A stretch of 64,000 nucleotides of DNA from JAVBWI01 sp036677445 (GTDB lineage: Bacteria > Bacillota > Clostridia > Christensenellales > CAG-138): assembly GCA_036677445.1 (NCBI GenBank), contig JAVBWI010000004.1:62001-126000 (forward strand). Direction: 5' to 3'. The position numbers were made by a program, and so were the translations under genes. Below are positions 59,763-64,000 of the stretch, one piece after another; within the stretch, counting starts at the first letter, position 1, and every line of letters begins with the position of its first letter. The notes beneath the pieces were generated by a model. It saw nothing but the letters and a program-made list of their open reading frames with translations. It searched no databases and had not been told where the DNA came from.

Positions 59763-61264
59763 AACCTTTTTACCTTCTGCATGCAGTAGACGCCCAACGC
59801 CAGTACGGACATGAATTCAAGGCGCGCCAACCACATGATACCTGTGTATATCACTTTGAGAAACGCGGGCATGGACGCCGAAGTAAGACCGATGGAAAGC
59901 CCGACATTGCCGGTGACCGAAGCCGCTTCAAACACCGACATACCAAACGGAAACCCTGCCAGCATGTTCGCAAGCGTTCCGATAACGAACGTTACGATAT
60001 ATGCGGTGACAATCAGGAAGGCGCTCCGCACCATCGAATCGCTGAGCACCACATCCCGAATATGATGGATCTTTTGCTCCGTCACCCTCGTTTCGGGCAG
60101 CATCATTCGCTTCACCTCGGTTTTAAAGGTATTGAAAATAATGCCTGTACGAAGCCCCTTGAAGCCGCCGGCCGTGGAGCATGCGCTGCCGCCAAGCAGC
60201 ATGGAAATGATGATGGCGAACAGCGCGATATCGCCCCACTCATAATAAAACTGCTTCGCATATATCGTCATGAAGCCGGTCGTAGTATGCCCGGATATCA
60301 GCTGGTAAAAGCCTTTTCTGAACATGGAAGCAATGTCGGGATAGACGCCCTGCCGCATCAGGCCCAGCGTAGTAATGAGCACCAATACGGTCACTGTAAT
60401 CGTAAATGTCACCGTTTCAATGTTCTTTCTAAGCTCGGCCTTTTTACCCGTCAAAACCGCGTAATGCAAGGCAAAGTTGAAGGAACCGATTACAAAGAAG
60501 ACGATCGTCGCAATCTCAAATACCGCGCTATGGTAATACAGCACGCTTTGCGTCATGGGTGCAAAACCGCCGGTACTCCAGGCGGACATATACATCCAGA
60601 CGCCGTGCAGGAAGGCACGGTCTGCGGACAGACCTGCAATCAATGCGGCGCCCCACATCACAAGCGAACCGATTACCAAATATAAAAGGCTGATCGTCCA
60701 AATACGCCGGGCAGTGCTGATAGCGTTTGGCATCAGCCGCTCGTCCTTCGCCTCGCCCGCATACATTTTATAGGCGCCGCTTGAATCCTTCGTTAAAAAC
60801 GTCAACGCCAGTACGACCATACCCTGCCCGCCGATAAACGTAAGCAGAAGGCGCCACATGTTGATGCCGTTGGAGATATGATCCAAATCCTGTATCAGCG
60901 TCAATCCTGTGGTAGTGAGGCCGCTCATGACGTCAAAGCAGCAATCGAGATACGAAAGATAATTGCCGCTCAAATAGTAAGGCAGTGCCGCGAGCAGCAT
61001 ACCCACCAACCATGCGCCTGCCGCAATGACCATCCCTTCGCCCCAGTTCAAACGCATGGACCGGTGCTTGTACCCAAACAGTACGAGCGCCGATCCAATG
61101 ATCGCTGTCACCGAGGCTGTGATGATGAAAACCAAAAGAATATGCCATTCCGCGTAAAGGAGCGATACGAGCATTGGTATTGCCTGCGTTGCCCCAAGCG
61201 CCATTATTATGATGCCGATATAATAGCTTATTGGCCGCAGCTTGCTAACCGGCCTTTCGATCAT
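59735..61264 (-). CDS. trkH: Potassium uptake protein TrkH/KtrB
   Basis: 509 aa from ATG 61264 (MIERPVSKLRPISYYIGIIIM). Four M1-pore-M2 units with the filter glycines, for example SGLTTTGLTL, STGGFAP, HTTTGFM and TGNVGLS. It moves K+ (often with H+ or Na+) under the control of the TrkA-type regulators encoded upstream. GTGAGG lies before its ATG. A 35-codon ORF ends 7 bases before it. Confidence 0.92.
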   Translation of the reverse strand: MIERPVSKLRPISYYIGIIIMALGATQAIPMLVSLLYAEWHILLVFIITASVTAIIGSALVLFGYKHRSMRLNWGEGMVIAAGAWLVGMLLAALPYYLSGNYLSYLDCCFDVMSGLTTTGLTLIQDLDHISNGINMWRLLLTFIGGQGMVVLALTFLTKDSSGAYKMYAGEAKDERLMPNAISTARRIWTISLLYLVIGSLVMWGAALIAGLSADRAFLHGVWMYMSAWSTGGFAPMTQSVLYYHSAVFEIATIVFFVIGSFNFALHYAVLTGKKAELRKNIETVTFTITVTVLVLITTLGLMRQGVYPDIASMFRKGFYQLISGHTTTGFMTIYAKQFYYEWGDIALFAIIISMLLGGSACSTAGGFKGLRTGIIFNTFKTEVKRMMLPETRVTEQKIHHIRDVVLSDSMVRSAFLIVTAYIVTFVIGTLANMLAGFPFGMSVFEAASVTGNVGLSIGLTSASMPAFLKVIYTGIMWLARLEFMSVLALGVYCMQKVKRLCEKRRLSV

Positions 61265-61271
61265 ATATACC

Positions 61272-61379
61272 TCACAATTCGCACAGCAGTGAAACGATAA
61301 ACCCCACACCCATTATAATGAATGTGAAAGCCATCTCGGCAAGAACACCTTTTACCGTGCAAATGATCCTGTTTTTCAA
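61272..61379 (-). CDS. 35-aa single-helix membrane peptide between trkA and trkH
   Basis: TTG 61379 with GGAGG 7 bases upstream; stop TGA 61272-61274. It encodes MKNRIICTVKGVLAEMAF then TFIIMGVGFIVSLLCEL: a short basic start and one membrane helix. The gap to TrkH is 7 bases, with the TrkH ribosome binding site inside its end. Small helices such as KdpF stabilise other potassium systems, so it may be a subunit or regulator of TrkH. Not previously named as far as I know. Confidence 0.6.
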   Translation of the reverse strand: MKNRIICTVKGVLAEMAFTFIIMGVGFIVSLLCEL

Positions 61380-61396
61380 AGCAAATCCTCCTGCTG

Positions 61397-62062
61397 TTAC
61401 TCAGAAAAGCTGTGGATCACCTGTTCCAGGTTTTCCGGGCTACCCATTGCAATCACGCTGTCCTCCGCGCGGATACGTGTCTGGCCGTCGGGAATGATGG
61501 CTTCATCGCCCCGGATGATGGAAATCAGTATAATCCCTTTGGGCAGGCTGAGCTCCATAATCCTTTTATTCTCCGCGGCAGCGCCCTTCTCAACGGTGAT
61601 CTCACGGATTCGGGTATTGGCCGACTTTCTGGAAAGAAGCGCATTCACGTCTGACCAATCCAGTTCCTGCTCTATGATTCCGGCGATGCGCGCGGTGCTG
61701 CTGATTACAGAATCCACGCCCAGCCTTTCAAACACACGGATGTTCTTCGGATTGGTCACGCGCGCAATCGTCCGCTTGACACCGAAATAGTCCTTTGCAA
61801 GCTGGCAGGCGACAAGATTATTTTGGTCGTGGCCTGTAACCGCAATCAAAACGTCCGCTTTTTGTATATCCGAATCGCGCAGGCAATTGATATCGGTGCC
61901 ATCACCGTAGGTAACTTCCACAGCCATATTGCCAAACTCATTGATCACCCGCAGGCAGTGCTCGTAATTGCTGTCGATCAGCATAATCCTATGCTTTTCG
62001 TGCACGAGCGTTTTGACGAGATAATAGCCGACATTGCCGCCGCCGACTATGACAATTCTCAT
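61397..62062 (-). CDS. trkA: TrkA-type potassium channel regulator
   Basis: 221 aa. An RCK/TrkA-N domain with the NAD-binding loop IVGGGNVGYYLVKTL and acidic residue after beta-2 (LIDSN), then a TrkA-C domain (RIMELSLPKGIILISIIRGDEAIIPDGQTRI). It gates TrkH in response to nucleotides. The following ORF is the 35-aa peptide. Confidence 0.9.
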   Translation of the reverse strand: MRIVIVGGGNVGYYLVKTLVHEKHRIMLIDSNYEHCLRVINEFGNMAVEVTYGDGTDINCLRDSDIQKADVLIAVTGHDQNNLVACQLAKDYFGVKRTIARVTNPKNIRVFERLGVDSVISSTARIAGIIEQELDWSDVNALLSRKSANTRIREITVEKGAAAENKRIMELSLPKGIILISIIRGDEAIIPDGQTRIRAEDSVIAMGSPENLEQVIHSFSE

Positions 62063-62066
62063 TTTA

Positions 62067-62471
62067 TCAGTCCCCCTTGTGCAGCTTCTCGATGATTTTG
62101 TTCACCGCAAGCGTCGTCGAGCAGACCGTATCCAACCCCATTTGCATGAGTACCTGTTCGCGCTCAGGATCGTGTGTGCGCGCAATAACGACCGGTACGT
62201 GGTACAGCTGCTTTCCTATTTGCGAAATCATGATGTTCATATTGTCGTCCGGGGTCACGGCTGCGAGCGCATCCGCCATTTCGATGCCCGCGCTTTTTAA
62301 CACGTCCTCATCGATGGGTATCCCTGCGATGGTCATACCGTTGAAACCTACGCCAAGCGATTCCAAATTTCCCGATTTGGCGTCGATCACTACAATATCG
62401 TGCCCCTCCTGCGACAATCTAAGCGCAAGATTTGCGCCTACTTTCGTGCACCCTGCAATAATGATGTACAT
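62067..62471 (-). CDS. TrkA-N domain protein (second RCK subunit)
   Basis: 134 aa from ATG 62471 (MYIIIAGCTKVGANLALRL), with AGGAGATG upstream. It has only the nucleotide-binding domain (ITPDD-like VTPDDNMNIMISQ) and no TrkA-C. It ends 4 bases before trkA. Paired RCK proteins of this kind serve Trk/Ktr systems of Firmicutes. Confidence 0.85.
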   Translation of the reverse strand: MYIIIAGCTKVGANLALRLSQEGHDIVVIDAKSGNLESLGVGFNGMTIAGIPIDEDVLKSAGIEMADALAAVTPDDNMNIMISQIGKQLYHVPVVIARTHDPEREQVLMQMGLDTVCSTTLAVNKIIEKLHKGD

Positions 62472-62496
62472 GGTTCCATCTCCTGTGCAATTCGCC

Positions 62497-62820
62497 CTAT
62501 CGCTGTGCGGATACCGCAACAGCGCAGCTGTCCTCATTGTATTCCCAATGCCTCGGCGGGTTGACGTTTCCGAAGTATGCAAGGTTCCACGATGCAGGCT
62601 TGTATGTCGGGTCCAGCGCCGCAGCGGCGCGAAAGTGCTTCATGGCCTTCACATGGTCGTTCTGCTTCTCCAGCAGTAATCCCATGAGATTGTGCGGCGC
62701 GGCATCATGCGGATACGCGCGCATTGCGGCCCGAAGCAATTCATCGCATTCACTATAACGTTTTTCGATCAGGAATGCCTTTACCGCATCCACAATCGCT
62801 GACAAATTCATTTCAGGCAT
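62497..62820 (-). CDS. Small TPR-repeat protein
   Basis: 107 aa from ATG 62820, with GGGGGG upstream. Residues 14-85 form two TPR units (AAPHNLMGLLLEKQNDHVKAMKHFRAAAALDPTYKPASWNLAYFG). It lies 25 bases before the TrkA-N gene, probably co-transcribed. It probably mediates protein contact; partner unknown. Confidence 0.75.
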   Translation of the reverse strand: MPEMNLSAIVDAVKAFLIEKRYSECDELLRAAMRAYPHDAAPHNLMGLLLEKQNDHVKAMKHFRAAAALDPTYKPASWNLAYFGNVNPPRHWEYNEDSCAVAVSAQR

Positions 62821-62910
62821 AGTTATCCCCCCTGTTACGGTTTGCATTTGTATATCATAATCAATTCCGTGTTATAGCGGCGAAAGAGTTTTCTCCGCAA
62901 TGTTATTGTT

Positions 62911-62939
62911 TTGTTAATACGTTATGGGTTGAATATAAT
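62911..62939 (+). promoter_or_regulatory. Promoter of the methyltransferase gene
   Basis: TTGTTA (62911-62916), 17 bp, perfect TATAAT (62934-62939). The leader to the ATG is about 107 bases. Confidence 0.6.
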
Positions 62940-63052
62940 TCGCAACACCGGCTTGACCGATAGAATGGCGCACTCCTGGCGCAATATGGTATACTGATTG
63001 TAATAATTTACAGACCGGTATTTTTTTCAGAAACTTTAAGGAGGATGCTTTG

Positions 63053-63847
63053 ATGGGTGATTTGGAAGATAAGCTGGCACGTTCGCTAACCGGTGAAACG
63101 GCGGAATTGAACCCTTTCCTCCCTTATCTGCTGCAGGATCTTTGGGAGCTTGGCGCCGTGCCGGAGGATATGCTTGTCCTTCTAAGCACGCATGTTCCCG
63201 TATCCCCGCGAACACGAATACTCGACCTTGCATGCGGCAAGGGCGCCGTGAGCGTGCGGCTGGCAAATGCATTAAAATGCCATGTCAAAGGAATAGATTT
63301 GCTGACGGAATTTATCGACTATGCCCGGGAAAAGGCCGGAGAGTATGGCGTGGATAGGCTATGCAGTTTTTCGGTGGGCGACATCAACGAAGCCGTAAAA
63401 CACGAGCGCGGGTACGATGTGGTGATACTGGGCGCTGTGGGCGACGTCATGGGCGGGCCATTGGAGACGCTGCAAAAGCTTAAACAAACAATCAACGCCG
63501 GCGGATTTATTATATTGGACGACGCCTTTGCCTCTGAAGGGGCGGCCATAGGCTATTATACAAAAGCGGACTGGTCCGCCGCATTTTTAGCAACCAATCT
63601 TAGGGTGGTAGCGGAACAGCCTGCCGATGAGGTCAAAATGGATGCCATCAACGCTTCCAATCAGGCGTTGATTGAACGCCGGGCAAACGAATTGAAGATC
63701 TTGCATCCCAAGATCGCGCATTTGTTCCAGGGTTATATTGAAAGCCAGCAGGCGGAATGCGATGAACTTTCGGATGCGTTGACAGGGATAACCTGGCTGC
63801 TGAAGACAAATTGCGCAAGTCAGCCCGGCAGCAATTGCCCGGAGTGA
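63053..63847 (+). CDS. SAM-dependent methyltransferase
   Basis: 264 aa from ATG 63053 (MGDLEDKLARSLTGE), with AAGGAGG 7 bases upstream. A class I fold with motif I ILDLACGKGAVSVRLA, then KGIDLLTEFIDYA, and VVILGAVGDVMGG after beta-4. Substrate unknown. The region after it, 63848-64000, holds an AAAGGAG at 63987-63993 that probably serves a gene starting past the window. Confidence 0.82.
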   Translation: MGDLEDKLARSLTGETAELNPFLPYLLQDLWELGAVPEDMLVLLSTHVPVSPRTRILDLACGKGAVSVRLANALKCHVKGIDLLTEFIDYAREKAGEYGVDRLCSFSVGDINEAVKHERGYDVVILGAVGDVMGGPLETLQKLKQTINAGGFIILDDAFASEGAAIGYYTKADWSAAFLATNLRVVAEQPADEVKMDAINASNQALIERRANELKILHPKIAHLFQGYIESQQAECDELSDALTGITWLLKTNCASQPGSNCPE

Positions 63848-64000
63848 CAACCGGAACGGAAAAACTGCATACGGCAGTCGGTGCATAATCCTATTTCGGT
63901 GAAAGATCTGTGAAAATCGGTGTATATTAAAGGAAAGGCAGGATGCAGCATTATAAGAAACACACAAGCGCAATCGCCCATACCGGAAAGGAGAACATAA

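Overview
The window looks like a chromosome segment of an anaerobic, probably endospore-forming Clostridia-type Firmicute. The evidence is strong AGGAGG ribosome binding sites, an Rnf complex in the clostridial order rnfCDGEAB, a [NiFe]-hydrogenase operon with hyp maturation genes, collagen-like GPT/GDT proteins with a BclB-like C-terminal domain typical of exosporium filaments, LysM-GH18 proteins of the spore-cortex SleL/YaaH type, and TTG/GTG starts. No rRNA gene, CRISPR array or replication origin was seen. The species is not identifiable by eye.

Layout. 1-4400: end of a FAD oxidoreductase gene, an MFS exporter gene with a 14-codon leader ORF, an iron alcohol dehydrogenase gene (minus strand) and a VOC protein gene. 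4400-20331: two collagen-like genes that share a duplicated leader and N-terminal domain. The first (4733-6751) is intact and carries about 134 Gly-X-Y triplets. The second is split. Its 5' part (7204-7768) and 3' part (19559-20331) are separated by an 11.8 kb element that ends in a large serine recombinase gene. The ends of the element form inverted-repeat attL/attR sites, and one possible crossover would restore the reading frame exactly. The element carries a promoter/operator, a two-HTH regulator, a decayed membrane gene, a remnant of a second regulator copy, a small Cys-rich protein, two large PPKTG-anchored surface proteins and a DUF6870-like protein. Two glycosyltransferase genes with TPR-like tails follow the 3' collagen fragment and may modify the collagen threonines. 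This recombinase-interrupted spore-surface gene is the most striking system in the window.

22734-30714 (minus strand): hydrogenase operon, in transcription order cytochrome b5-like protein, small subunit, large subunit, protease, HypA-like protein, hypF, hypC, hypD, hypE. 30909-34482: membrane-anchored protein, ComEC-like channel and holA. 34479-35493: two divergent small genes. 35648-40580 (minus strand): rnfCDGEAB. 40806-41536: a TauE/SafE-type permease encoded as two half-size genes. 41702-41778: tRNA-Pro(GGG). 41968-45086: OsmC, cupin, a 29-aa Cys-rich peptide, and a MerR regulator with a 19 bp-spacer promoter driving an Fe-S aldo/keto reductase.

45714-48043: two LysM-GH18 proteins, the second with its catalytic acids replaced. 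48303-49969 (minus strand): an amidase plus two holin-like genes, a stand-alone lysis cassette. 49970-50995: candidate structured RNAs and a 58-aa ORF. 51086-53794 (minus strand): an unusual fusion of trypsin-like protease, kinase C-lobe-like domain and TPR-like repeats. 53960-54236: broken VOC gene. 54338-56466: radical SAM DNA-repair pair. 56479-62820 (minus strand): TPR protein, two TrkA-type proteins, an unrecognised 35-aa membrane peptide, TrkH, a secreted OB-like protein, and a KdpD-like kinase (without the KdpD N-domain) with KdpE. This probably forms a potassium uptake and sensing cluster. 63053-63847: methyltransferase. A new ribosome binding site sits at the window edge.
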